From the NCBI RefSeq assembly GCF_051622035.1, contig NC_135355.1:2604001-2668000 (forward strand): 64,000 nt of DNA. Reading direction: 5' to 3'. Shown here in pieces: positions 33,437-46,699 of the stretch (its first letter is position 1; every line of letters begins with the position of its first letter). The notes beneath the pieces were generated by a model. It worked only from the letters and a program-made list of their open reading frames with translations, was not told the origin of the DNA and searched no databases. The stretch is from Arctopsyche grandis (Eukaryota; Arthropoda; Insecta; Trichoptera; Hydropsychidae). The translations under genes and the position numbers were made by a program.

Positions 33437-33797
33437 GGTGCAAACGATCGACAAGCGCCAGACAGACTGAACCACAGATTAACGACACGTGTACCTTATG
33501 CGTGCGCACTGCTCGCACTTACACTAAGCAAAATCTACCCGAAGTCCCGACATACCTACCCTGTATACGTTTTGTGCTTCCGATACTTAAGTTCCGAATT
33601 TTGCCTTATTAAACTCGCCAGAAAGATCCAACTCAATTTTAATAATTACCATTTTAATAATTGCATCTGTGCACATCGAAAAGTTACTCGTCATCCGATG
33701 TGCAATCTATCCTTCGCGAAGTCGAGAATTGCGTTTAAAACATCTATCCAGTTAATCTGTGGTTCAGTCTGTCTGGCGCTTGTCGATCGTTTGCACC
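33437..33797. mobile_element. MITE with 47-bp perfect terminal inverted repeats
   Basis: GGTGCAAACGATCGACAAGC and the following 27 bases (33437-33483) are repeated exactly inverted at 33751-33797. The open frame spanning it is incidental. No duplication of flanking bases was evident. Confidence 0.7.
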
Positions 33798-34036
33798 AAA
33801 CCCACAAGCGTATGTTCAAATATTTGTTTATGTTTATTTAAATCCAGTTCAATAAAAAGTTACCAACAAGATATGGAAAGGTACGATCGGGGGTGGATCT
33901 GGACCTGGAGTAACACATAACCTTGCACTTGGAGACATTAAGAGGTAAACAGTTGGTTAACGACCAATCATAATATGAACAGGAAATGTCGGGTACTGCT
34001 GTAAGCCTGGCGTGGCGTAAACGTGACGGCTAAAAT

Positions 34037-35896
<1,860 letters not shown>

Positions 35897-36862
35897 CCAT
35901 ACAAAATGTACCAAAGAATACTTTTCGTACGGCCGGATACCTGCTGAAGTCGGTTCGTGCCGACTAGGTATGAACAGACCTCAAAGTGGACCCTTCATTT
36001 GTGATAGCAATATTATTGTATTGTTTACAAAATTGTATTTATTATATGTGTCGCAATGAAATAATATTTTTTTATAATTAAATTCGTCCAAAAACGGATG
36101 ATTAACAATCAAAAAGAAAAAATGTGACCATATGCTTTGATATAATTATTCGCGAGAAACTTACAGCTGGCAACACTGACTGGCATGTGACGTTTGACTT
36201 CAAGCTTCGAGTGTTTTGAGGTTATTTCATTGCCGGTGTGGTTTCTTGACGCGTTTGCGTTCGTCAAATTATTGTCTCTTCCTCTTAATCAGTGAATTTC
36301 TCTTGATTCAGCTCTATCCAAGAAACCCATACCCTCATTATAGGTCAATAGCACAATTAAATTATAATGTTTGTATAACCTATTGGGTCAATCCTTATGT
36401 ACTAATAGCGGTTTGTTTATTGTTACTAGAATTTGCAGCTTGGATTCACCAACGGTTCCATTTCAAAGTCTGCATGGCAAAGGGGTAATGTGAAATGCAA
36501 TATCTTACTTATTTGACCCAACAATTTAGATGTAAATGAAGCTTAGAAAATATTTCATATTTAAATATTTATTACATACAATATTTAAACTGAATTAAAA
36601 AAAAAAAGTAACAAATGCCATTTTTCAAAATACAACCGAATTTAAATCGTTATTTAAAGTTTTGTTTTCAAATCAGTTAAATTACTATATATATATATAT
36701 AATTCAATGGTTCATTTAGTTCTGTTCAAAACCAGTGTGCACTACTTTTTGTTCAATTTTTTAATTATAATCTAATATAGGCTGATAATTTGAATGCTGT
36801 TTAGTTGAAAATGTTTTAGATTATTATTATTTTTTCTTATGATGAACTTTTGAATGTTTCAG
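35897..36862. other. Upstream region of the NO66 gene
   Basis: AT-rich with no mobile element recognised. A TTTCAG at 36857-36862 could be the acceptor of a 5' noncoding exon. A possible transcription start zone lies around 36170-36240, which is less AT-rich, but no core promoter was identified with confidence. Confidence 0.35.
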
Positions 36863-36913
36863 ATGTCGAAAATTTTTAAAACAATCAAGGAAAATGGCAC
36901 TGAAACCGAATAA
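36863..36913 (+). promoter_or_regulatory. Possible overlapping upstream ORF of NO66
   Basis: An ATG directly after TTTCAG opens a 16-residue frame that ends at 36913, past the NO66 start at 36894 and out of frame with it. If the transcript begins upstream or is spliced at 36862, this frame would compete for initiation. Confidence 0.35.
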
Positions 36914-39900
36914 CGTAAAATCATCAACGGCGGATCTTTCTCCAGTCAATGGAGAAACACTATCGGCGTTTTCCATGTACAAATCGAAGACCCCCGATAT
37001 TGGGATGAAACCAAAAAAGCGCAGAGGTCGTCCCAAAAAGAAACCAAATTCCACGTTACCGAAGACAGCGGACACTGAAAATGCCACAGATTGTATGGGA
37101 AAAGAGAAAACAGCTAGTGCAAAGCCCAAATTCAACATGGTTGCATTGAAAGAAGAACCGACATCTTTGAAAGAGGTCGGCAATTACTTACACACAACTT
37201 CTGTTCTTGAAAATTCGTTTGTATCGAAGAAAGTATCTTTTCAGGAACTGAAACCGGACACAATGAAATCATTAAAGAAAAAATTGGACAGTCCCATTGT
37301 GGGCATATTGAAAAAGAGTAAAACAGTAGATAACCTTGACAATGGTGTCGACGTGGACTTGGAAAATTCCAACGTTCTACGCACCGCTTGTATGGACAGC
37401 AGGAAAGAAGGCAGAGAAGTGTTCGAATGGCTCATTGCGCCGCATTCTCTAGACGTTTTCTTAAGGTATGAACTTATCGGAGCACTTGACTTCAACACGA
37501 ATCAAATTTGACTAAAAAGAATTGTTATATTTTAGTGATTTTTGGGAAAAGAAACCATTACACATATCACGGCGACACGACTCGTACTATAAGTTCATAC
37601 TCACCATCCGCAGCATCGATAAAATATTGCGACAAGAGGTTTTAAAGTTCACCGAGAACATTGATATAACGTCGTACGACAACGGAGTCCGTGAAACGCA
37701 CAATCCCGTCGGCAGGGCTTTGCCCCACGTCGTTTGGGACTTTTACACCAACAAATGCAGCGTCCGCATATTGAACCCTCAAGTATTATATCACACAATT
37801 ATTAATTTAATATAATGTATGCACACAAATCCATGATATATATATATTGATTGGTATTTGCTTATGAATTTTCAGACTTACTTTCCTCGTATCCACACTT
37901 TGAACGCATCTTTGCAAGAGTACTTTAACTGTTTTGTCGGAGCCAATTTGTATTTGACGCCTCCGGATAGTCAAGGTTTCGCTCCACACTATGACGATAT
38001 TGAAGCTTTTGTTCTACAAATTGAAGGGAAGAAATTGTGGAAGATCTACGCTCCACTGTAAGCTTATAAATTAATCGATTTATTTTCTATGTCTATCGGC
38101 GGTTCCCAACTAGGCCTTCTTATGACCTTCTACGACTACGACTCTTACCGAACGATTCATGGGACAGTTCCCTATCAATTCGATTATGTTGAATATGTAA
38201 GAATATAACACAACTTGTACTATCCCGAATCGAGGTGGATTATCTCATCTACACATTTCTCCTTAACCCTCCCTCACCGAAGTGGGGTATGCAAGTGCCC
38301 CAATTTTTACGTTTTTCGTAATAACTATGTGGTTTTCAAAGCTATACACCCATTGAAGTAGAATGGGTAGAAGCGCTCTCAGCTTCCAAAAATGTTGCTA
38401 CAAAAACTCCGTGCAGACGGAGATTTCGGCTGTTTTGCTCAGTTGTTTGTTAAGCTCTGTAGCAGTAGGATCTCTTTGAAATAGGCTCTACTAGTGAAAT
38501 TGTGTGGTAGTATTAGTTCGACAAAGTCCGAACATCTGTATGTGCATGTGCTAGATGTTCGGACCAGCCTCACTCATTGAAAAACAGGGCCGTACACCGT
38601 ATTCTTTTTTAAAACTAATTATTACTTTATCTACATTGAAGTAGTATGCATAGAATTGCTCTCAGCCCCTAAAAATGTTGCCACAAAAAATCCGTGTGCC
38701 CGGAGATGTCAGCTGTTTTGTCCAGTTGTTTACTAAACGACGATCACTTCCACGAATTTTTTTTCCCTCACTCTTTTGTCTCTCTTCTGACTTTCCGTCT
38801 CTCTCTTCGATGGCTCGCTTTTAAGCGATACTTTTGTTAGGAATGACTATTCTATACATTATACTTCAATGTATACACCCTATACATTTTGTATTCCTAG
38901 ATTGAACTACAAGAAATTTATTTTAATAGATTTTGTATGATTTAGAAAAGGGGTACATCGTAAAAAATATATTTCCACGATCCAAAGTATGATTTAAAGG
39001 CGGTAGCGATAAGTCATGTTTTTGACTGTTCGCTTGCATATTCTTGTTGATCGATAAACCAATGCGAGAGAAAGAGACAGCTATATTTTTGTAAGCTATT
39101 GTTTTCGTCGCTCTTGGCACGTGGCTATTGAGTCATGTAGTCGCCTGTTGGCCTTACCTACGTGCGTTTGTATGTTAATGCTTGCCGTTATTTTTTAATA
39201 CAAAAATAGTCAAAAACATGCTATAAGACTAAAACTTTTTTATGTTGATGTATAAAATGATTAATAAGATATATATTGAACCCATTTGTATTGAGAAAAG
39301 CTGTAGTTTGATTAAAAAATACGATCTTGATGCTCCGTCTTTCAAAGGTTAACATTCTTTATCTGCGGCTCGTTTTTAGTATCTATGAGTGTTCATCTAC
39401 AAAACTCAACGGAAGATTTGTCTGCTAACACTATGGTGGCCGCTGACTCATATTTGTATCATGTTGGGTGCACAACGCTTACTGGCCGCTGATACATATG
39501 ATTCACGACTGCGCGAATATATTTTTTGTGCAAAATATATTTTTCAGTCTGCATATACATATATATTTCGTTTATGACAAAAACGTGATACAAAATTGTA
39601 TCATCGGCCACAAACGATTGACGCAAACGTGATACAAAATATATCAGCAGACTGATACATTTTGCGCAGTCGTAAATCATATATGTACCAGCGGCCACTA
39701 AGCGTTGTGCACCCAACATGATAGAAATATGATTCAGTGGCCACTTTGTTAAGCACAGCATTATCAAATTTCATTGCAAGTCAAACCGGGACACAAATTA
39801 GCAATATTAGACCACTTACTTTTTGACTTGCATTAAATAAATTAAAATTTTAATATTAATTATTTTGTAACAGGAATAAAAGCAGTCGTAATCATTTTTG

Positions 39901-42900
39901 GCAATACGTTTATAATTCCAAAAGTGTTTAATCAGTAATTAATTATAAACTTGATCAGTAACTTATTCTAAATGATCAGTAGAATGTAATAAACGATCAG
40001 TAAAATAGCCAACACTTATTTATTTAAGAGTTAGGTTAGGTTAGGGTTGGCCCTATTCATTTAACACAATGGTGGCCACTGACTCATATTTGTATCATGT
40101 TGGGTGCATAACGCTTAGTGGCCACTGGTACATATATGATTTACGACTGCCGAACTGTATCAGTACACAGATATATTTTTGTATCACGTTTACGTCAATA
40201 ATTTGTGGCCGATGATACAATTATGTATCACGTTTTCGTTTATGACGAAAACGTGATACAAATATATATCAGCGGACTGAAAAATATATTCTGCACGAAA
40301 AATATATTCGCGCAGTCGTGAATCATATATGTATCAGCGGCCAGTAAACGTTGTGCACCCAACATGATACAAATATGTGTCAGCGGCCACCATAGTGTTA
40401 AGATTAGGTTGTTAGGGTCGGTATTTATTTTTTTGTCCAATTCAATTTTTCTCATCTTATAATAACTATCGACCGTTTCATTTTATTATCTGATCATTTA
40501 GAGTAATAACTGATTATATGACAACTGATCACATTTTTGATACTGGCCTTCCAAGAGATTGGGAATCGCCGGACTATATAAAGCGTCCATGTTTGAAATA
40601 TCATATATTGAGTTATGCTTTATAGAGTCATTTATCCTATTGTATTATAGGTCCCAAGATGAAGTTCTTCCCCGCATTTCATCGAAAAATTTCACACCCG
40701 AAGAGGTAGGAAATCCAATTATGGAAGTAGTATTAGAAGCTGGAGACGTGCTATATTTTCCCCGAGGATTTATACATCAAGCTACTACGATAGAAGGAGA
40801 ATATTCACTCCACGTGACGATCAGTACATATCAGAAGCATTCTTGGGCTGATTATTTTGAAAAAGTAACTCACCGGATATTATAATATTAAAAATTGAAA
40901 GGCTGTCTTTTTGTTTGTTTTATTTTATTTTTTCTTTCAGTTACTACCTCAAGCTTTAGAGACAGCCATTCAAAACGACGTTGAATTCCGAAAAGGCGTG
41001 CCGTTTGATTTGTATCAAAATTTGGGCCTTATTCACAGCGATTCAAAGTCGCCGCGTAGAAAAGAAATTTTTAATCAAATCAACACACTCTTAGGAAGAT
41101 TAACCAAACATTTACCGTGTGGTGTGTATCGTCTTAACTATAATGTAAAACGATGATCAATACTATGTACCAGTTGTTAATAAAGATTCTCTTTAGACTA
41201 TGCTGCCGATGAAGTCTTCAAAGGCTTTGTTCACGACGCCCTACCACCAATTATACCTGAAAATGAGCGACATCTGACCGTGTTCGGCGATTCGGATCGA
41301 ATAAACGTCAACGGAGTCTTGAAGAACCGCGTCGAAATTCAGCTCGATACCGAAGTCAAAATCCTCAGAGCAAATATTTTAAGGTTGCTATTTTACATTG
41401 ATTTGATTTGAACCAATTTGAAGTTGTTTATCATGTTCTGTTTAAATTCTAGGATGGTGACTGAAGAGGATTCAATTCGGCTGTACCATTCGATTGAAAA
41501 CTCGAAGGTGTATCACGAGAATGAGATCCAGTTTTTGGAGATCGATGATGATGTGGCGCCTTGTGTTGAAACTCTCATCAATACGTATCCTAATTTCATC
41601 GCTGTGAAAGACTTGAATATAGATAATGATGATAGTAAACTACAAGTAAGTGTTTGTTGTGAATATCGTGTAAAGCGGGGTCTTCACTCGCCCGTGAAAA
41701 TTTCTCCCCACTTCCTGGCCAGTTTGTTCGCTCCTGATTTTATTTCTTCGTATGAATTTCGTAATTTACTAACATTCTCATATATACGATTCAACACCAA
41801 AGTGGTTTCGTCTACACTTTAAAGTAAGATTTCGTTTCTGAAATGTTTTCGCACTCGAGCGGCTCCACGCCTGATTTGTTATTGACACCCCTACTTAGCT
41901 TATACGCAAGTGTATAACTTGTATAAATTGTTTCAAATCGAGCGTGGGCCGTGATGCTTTGCTTCATTTTGCGAAATGGTAGCTACGCCACTGGAGACTT
42001 CGCAAGAAGTTCTCCGCCAATAACGGGGATCGTCGCAAACCGGTATTCGACAGCTCGGTGACGAAGGAATCACGTTTTCACCGTGTGTGTGAGTCGAAAT
42101 GTGAGTGTGTGCGTTTCGCTTCGTCGTCGTGACGCGTCCCTTCGTCGCGAAACAAAATACGGGGGACGCCTTGAGGTGCGAACTCGAACGCGCGAAACGC
42201 ACACACTCACACACACGTTGTTCGAGGCCGCGCACGGTGCGAGTGAAGAGCCCGCTTAAAAGTCAGAGACATGTTATAATAATAGAAGTGCCTTTACGAA
42301 TAAATAAATTGTATCAATAATACACGGAATATAATCAGGGTCGTCACATATTCACTACAGAAACTAAAGTTTTATTTTGATATACATATGTAGATTTATT
42401 TACAATTTGAGTATATGTTGGTGTTGGGCGTTGGTGGCCAATCCGTTTCTTTTCTCAGTTGGTGGATTATTTTTGTCCACTTTTTTTATATTTTTCTGTC
42501 CTTGGGAACTCTTAAATTAACGTGTAATGTATAGTTTCAACAAACATACATATGTATAGTGTATAGTATAAAATGAACGATGTTTATATTAATTAAACTT
42601 AAATAATTGGTTATTAATATAATTGAGTATTGGGCGCCAACAAGAGAAATGTTTTTACATTTATTTAAAAATAATTTTTACATTTCTCTGGTGCCACCCC
42701 TGAAATTTTATGTAGAATGCGGGCGATCGCCATGACACCTTCAAAAACTGTCAAACTACGATGTTAATTGAATAATATGTTACTTAAATGATCAATTTAC
42801 TTATAAAAATATATCCCATATTGTTTATTGTGTGTTTTTGAATGCACTGTGCAATTTTTAACGATGCACTTGCCCATTTTGCGAGTAATATATACAAATA

Positions 42901-43141
42901 GAGAAGTTTTTATAGGACATACGTCAAGCACCAAGCATCAAATACGACTGATGCTAAAATTATTTGGAAATGTCTGTGGACATTTCTCACTTGACAACAA
43001 TATAACGCCTAAAGCCACTTCTATTATTATGAAATTTCCTTGGTAATAGTGATTAATTTATATTTTTCGTTTCAGTTAGTCGGTGCTTTGTGGGAGAGAG
43101 GTCTCGTCAAATGTAAATATCCGTTGGAGTTTATCAATTAA
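36894..43141 (+). CDS. NO66: NO66/RIOX1-type JmjC oxygenase, eight exons
   Basis: Exons: 36894-37465, 37536-37782, 37876-38057, 40651-40864, 40941-41121, 41197-41383, 41453-41645, 43076-43141. All junctions are GT-AG and frame-consistent, giving 613 residues. Human RIOX1 and fly NO66 are about 640-650. The family are nucleolar Fe(II)/2-oxoglutarate oxygenases. They hydroxylate a ribosomal protein histidine and are reported to demethylate H3. A basic AT-hook-like RRGRPKKK lies at about residue 43. The JmjC core has [13 protein letters not shown] and [19 protein letters not shown]. The iron ligands are His311, Asp313 and His376 (FPRGFIHQ), with the same spacing as in human. A C-terminal winged-helix-type region includes FVHDALPP and ends [21 protein letters not shown]-like. 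Intron 3 (2.6 kb) and intron 7 (1.4 kb) are expanded. Intron 3 holds two TTAA-flanked palindromes. No lesion was seen. Confidence 0.93.
38325..38745 (+). repeat. Diverged direct repeat in NO66 intron 3
   Basis: Two segments of about 115 bp (38345-38460 and 38630-38745) share CATTGAAGTAG, GCTCTCAGC, AAAAATGTTGC and CAGTTGTTTA. A hairpin made from GTCCGAACATCT and AGATGTTCGGAC lies between them. Confidence 0.5.
39425..39752. mobile_element. TTAA-flanked palindromic MITE family P, copy 1
   Basis: The element 39429-39748 starts CACTATGGTGGCCGCTGAC and is inverted at its end (GATTCAGTGGCCACTTTG). Flanks are CTAA on the left and TTAA on the right. Most of its 320 bp can pair with itself, with ATTTGTATCATGTTGGGTGC and its complement near the ends. 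It lies in NO66 intron 3. Confidence 0.7.
40025..40430. mobile_element. Half of hairpin MITE family T, interrupted by family P
   Basis: The left piece GTTAGGTTAGGTTAGGGTTGG...ATTCAT and the right piece GATTAGGTTGTTAGGGTCGG match the continuous sequence at 57215-57272. They are interrupted at TTAA by the family P element 40065-40397. Only one arm of the family T hairpin is present. Confidence 0.65.
40061..40401. mobile_element. TTAA-flanked palindromic MITE family P, copy 2
   Basis: The element 40065-40397 runs from CACAATGGTGGCCACTGAC to GTCAGCGGCCACCATAGTG, with TTAA on both sides. Comparison with the uninterrupted sequence at 57243-57256 shows that one TTAA became two. That is direct evidence of TTAA target duplication, as in piggyBac elements. 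Confidence 0.78.
41820..43075 (+). other. NO66 intron 7 content
   Basis: This intron holds a GC-rich hairpin at 42083-42215 (GAGTGTGTGCGTTTCG pairing with CGAAACGCACACACTC). A smaller hairpin sits at 42630-42705 built on GAGAAATGT. There is no coding content. Confidence 0.5.
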
Positions 43142-43625
43142 TATATAAAATGCAATATTTATGTCGGTACACTTTCCTAAAAATAATGTAACTAATATTA
43201 TAGCTGTAATAAATTTCGTTTAGGAATGAGAGAAAATAATCTTACCTGGGAATATTAATTTTATCATTTGTTATTACATATTTCAATTATTGGTATGATC
43301 GATTTTGGTTTGAATTTGACATTTTTTTTTATTTATAAATACATATATTTTTTGACTTTCTTTAATATTCGAAACTTATACCATTTAGTATAAGTTTCAA
43401 ACAGACATGTATTTTTATGTATTTTTCAAACAGATGTGTATACATGTATTTTTAGTATTTACATGTATTTAGGAGGAAATAGACTTTTTGACAATCTCAA
43501 AATTAAAACTGTTTGTAAATGGTATTTAAATATATGTAAATAAGACTGTTTCAAATTATTGTTGTCATCAAATTAAAAAAATAATAATGGACACGTTTCT
43601 TTTTTATTTATTTATATACCTATAT

Positions 43626-44105
43626 GTATATACATTGCCTGAAGAAAAAGATCTTCGATCAATGCGTTTTACCAGTGAAGACGTATGGATGTGAAACTTG
43701 GACACTGAACGCCAAGATGCTACACAAAATCCAATACACTCAAAGTAGTATGGAACGCTGTATGCTTGGCATAACGAGGAAATACAGAAAGCGGAACACG
43801 TGGGTGAGAAGCATGACAAGGGTAGTGGACATAGTTGATAGAGTAAAGTGATTGAAATGGCAATGGGCGGGCCACGTGGCTAGAAGAATGGACGAAAGGT
43901 GGACAAAAGAAGTGCTTGAATGGTACCCGAGAGAATGTAAAAGGGTAAAAGGAAGACCGCAGGGAAAATGGGTGGACGAAATTAGGAAAATGTGCCGGGT
44001 GAGGTGGATGAGAGTTGCGCAAAACAGAGACGAGTGGAAGCGTGTTGGAGAAGCCTTCATCCAGCAGTGGATGGTGAATGGCTATAAATGATGATGTATA
44101 TACAT
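43626..44105 (+). mobile_element. RTE-clade LINE C-terminal fragment with 10-bp target duplication
   Basis: The insert 43636-44095 encodes VKTYGCETWTLNAKMLHKIQ, then after an in-frame stop at 43849 WQWAGHVARRMDERWTKEVL and GRPQGKWVDEI. This is the post-RT tail of RTE-type LINEs and is distinct from the (GAA)n-tailed family. It ends in an ATGATGATG tail. GTATATACAT flanks both sides (43626-43635 and 44096-44105). Confidence 0.82.
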
Positions 44106-44129
44106 ATATTTTTTTTATTTATTTATATT

Positions 44130-44400
44130 TTCATAATTGAATGTGATGGATGTATGAGTGGAATTTTGATCTTCTCTTTTCCATTCAGGCCTCGTAGGGA
44201 TGTTTTGTCATATATTATATTATAAATTTTATTTTATTATTTCCCGTATGTTTATTTTTATGTACTATTTTTCTTTTGTTTTTTATCTGATTTTTTTTTT
44301 GCTTCTGCCTTTTATTTATTTTTATTCCATGTATTATTATTTTTGTTTCTCTCCTGTTTTCTTATGTAGGCCATTGTGGTGCATTAATTATAAATAAAAA
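44130..44400 (+). mobile_element. LINE 3' UTR fragment
   Basis: GAATGTGATGGATGTATGAG and TTTTCCATTCAGGCCTCG match 30215-30260. The end GGCCATTGTGGTGCATTA runs into an AAATAA tail but lacks the second half of the stem-loop found in the sister copies. Confidence 0.6.
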
Positions 44401-44973
44401 TAAATATACATATGTACATGATTAAATTCGTAAAGGAACACGTGGTACAGCTGGTCGGTGCTTTAAACCATGTTTATTTTTCGATGCCGTGAAACAAACT
44501 GTCGTTTGGTCGCATCTAAGGGTTCCAAATCCGAATATTCAAATACTTTTTATACGAACTTATTATTTTTATCAATCCACAATACTTTTAGTTATATTTG
44601 ATGTTCCAGATTATGATTCACTTAAAATTTGAACAATATCTTGACCTTAAAACTACAAATAAATAATTTAAAGCCACATACTATTCGATATTCGAATATA
44701 TTTGAATATTTGGAACCCCCAGTCGCAACAATACTCTAATATGGCTTTCAGAGTTCCAGGTAGTTAAGCCCAAAAGTGTTCCCTTAATTTAACAAAATAA
44801 AAAATACCTTTTTAGAATAGCGGCATAGTTTATCTTTTGCACATGCACACTGTGAACATTCAAGTTCTTTGACAAATTGTATTTTATCACTTTATCAGGA
44901 TAAGTGACGATTTTTTAGTTTTCGGACTTAATTAGTAACCACTAATTACATAGTTCCCATTTATTACTAACTA

Positions 44974-45301
44974 TTAACCCTTTTCTCGCGTCACCAAATT
45001 TAGCGAACATGTCCTGTACGCGACTGCTTTTTGCGGATTTTGCTATCGCGTTTTCGACTATAAATATAGGTTGTAATATTTTTTTGAATTTTACAACCTA
45101 TATTTATTTTTTTTGACTACTGCCATCTATTGAATTTGGTAAAGTATACATTTAGTAATATTTTCAACCAAGTTATAAAATTTTAACACAATAGACGGCT
45201 CTTATACAGGTTGGAACTTCCAAGACATCTATGCGTGTCTCGCGCGCTGAGGGCATGTTCGCTAGGACATGTATAGTAGTCGTACGCGGTGGAAAGGTTA
45301 A
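44974..45301. mobile_element. TTAA-flanked MITE family C, copy 1
   Basis: The element 44978-45297 has ends CCCTTTTCTCGCGTCACC and CGTACGCGGTGGAAAGG, flanked by TTAA. CCC(T)TT termini with TTAA duplications are typical of piggyBac-type elements. The interior has a hairpin (GGTTGTAATATTTTTTTG pairing with TTTTACAACC) and GCCATCTATTGAATTTGG. The inverted copy is 61473-61793. Confidence 0.72.
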
Positions 45302-45316
45302 CTAGTTCCGATATAC

Positions 45317-46693
45317 TTGCGAGAGTTGTTAATAAAATTAATTAATGTTCACCGAATGATCACGTCTTCCCTGAATCATCTGGTCCAAAATTGGTCTCCA
45401 CTGAATACATCTGCACAATATTAGTTGATATATTTTTTCGGTTTTCTTCTCCACGCCCACCTGCTATTTATTCATATTTTATCGTCAATCACAGCACTAT
45501 GGCAATCAAGAGGGACCAACAATGGAGCGATTATCTCCTAATCTCTCCAGTCTTGCTGCTCCACCTAATCGACATCAATAATCGTCAACTTCTCTTTCAA
45601 TCGATCAGATGAAATGATTGCAACTTAATCACCTCTCCACTGAAGATAAAAAATCTCCTATCTGTTTTTCGATATTCGTTATTCCAAAACCACCAATGGC
45701 GTAGACATCCATTGAGGAATCGCGACGAAGTGTCACTGCTGAGAAGTTAGTAGGAGCGTCAATGGATGTTTCAGACCGCCTTTCAAATCAATGTATTCCA
45801 CTTGAAAACAAATAATTGGTTATATACCGATTTCTCCAAGTAGGTACTTAGAGAAATCGCAACACCGGAAAATATTACTCAAGTCACTGATTCATTTGAA
45901 GAATTCTCTCCGCCGATGATAACGATCCAATATCCCACGAGATCAGACGCAAATTCTGTTTTATTAATTCTAATGTCTTTGGATAGAGTTCAACTGTTCT
46001 TTAGTCCGTCAAATGTATCGATGGTATTTTCCATCTAAAATCACGCTATGCAGTAAAATAATTCATTTACAATCCAATCAGATTATTATACGTGTGATAT
46101 AAAACTCACATCTAAATCATTCCCCCCAACCAGTGCCATTTTATTTCTTATTATTTTTATACAAGAGGTCTCTCTTTGGATGAAAGATTTATCATTCTTG
46201 TCTTTAATTGCTCATCCAATACTGGTCATACACTCTGGCACACGAAAGACAGAGCGTCATTACTTCGTTGATAACAAACTGAAAATATACCACATTATTC
46301 GAATGATTTTTATCACTAAACTGTAACATTCATTTAATTTCAAATACCTCCACCGGTAGCAAGAATAACCTCAAAGATCTCATTAGCTTTGCCAATTCTT
46401 TTTTACGGTCACATAATCATGATTTACCAACAATTTCACAGCATTGAATACGCTTTCTTGGGAACGTACGAACAAATCGTCCCATTTTAAAATTTCGATC
46501 ACATTGGAAGCCGGCAGATTGAGAAAATCTTGAGTTTTGTGCAGCTGAAACGGAAGTGAAATTGAAAAGTATTTATTTTTTTATAAAATCAACATTCATC
46601 GTCTCGAAATTTTCCACGGTCAGAACCATTGCCTCTTTTAATAATTCGGAATGTCCTGTTGATTTCAAAACTTCCAGACTGAATTAGAGATGA
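45317..46693 (-). pseudogene. Kelch-like gene copy, unprocessed pseudogene
   Basis: This stretch aligns throughout with 48440-49810 of the intact kelch-like gene, introns included, so it arose by DNA duplication and not retroposition. It covers counterparts of part of coding exon 3 through coding exon 8. The BTB end and the last exons are missing. In the BACK exon a 1-base loss near 46408 (ACGGTCACATAATC against ACGGTTCGCATCATC) shifts the frame into an early stop. In the exon near 45750 about 13 net bases are deleted. The family C MITE abuts its left limit. Confidence 0.85.
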
Positions 46694-46699
46694 ATTACA

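Noticed and set aside
33386-33841. 151-codon open frame
   Set aside because: It spans the MITE with 47-bp inverted ends and has no recognisable domain.
42083-42215. microRNA precursor in NO66 intron 7
   Set aside because: The hairpin is long, CA/GT-rich and looped over 100 bp. It is more like a repeat foldback, and no expression evidence is available.
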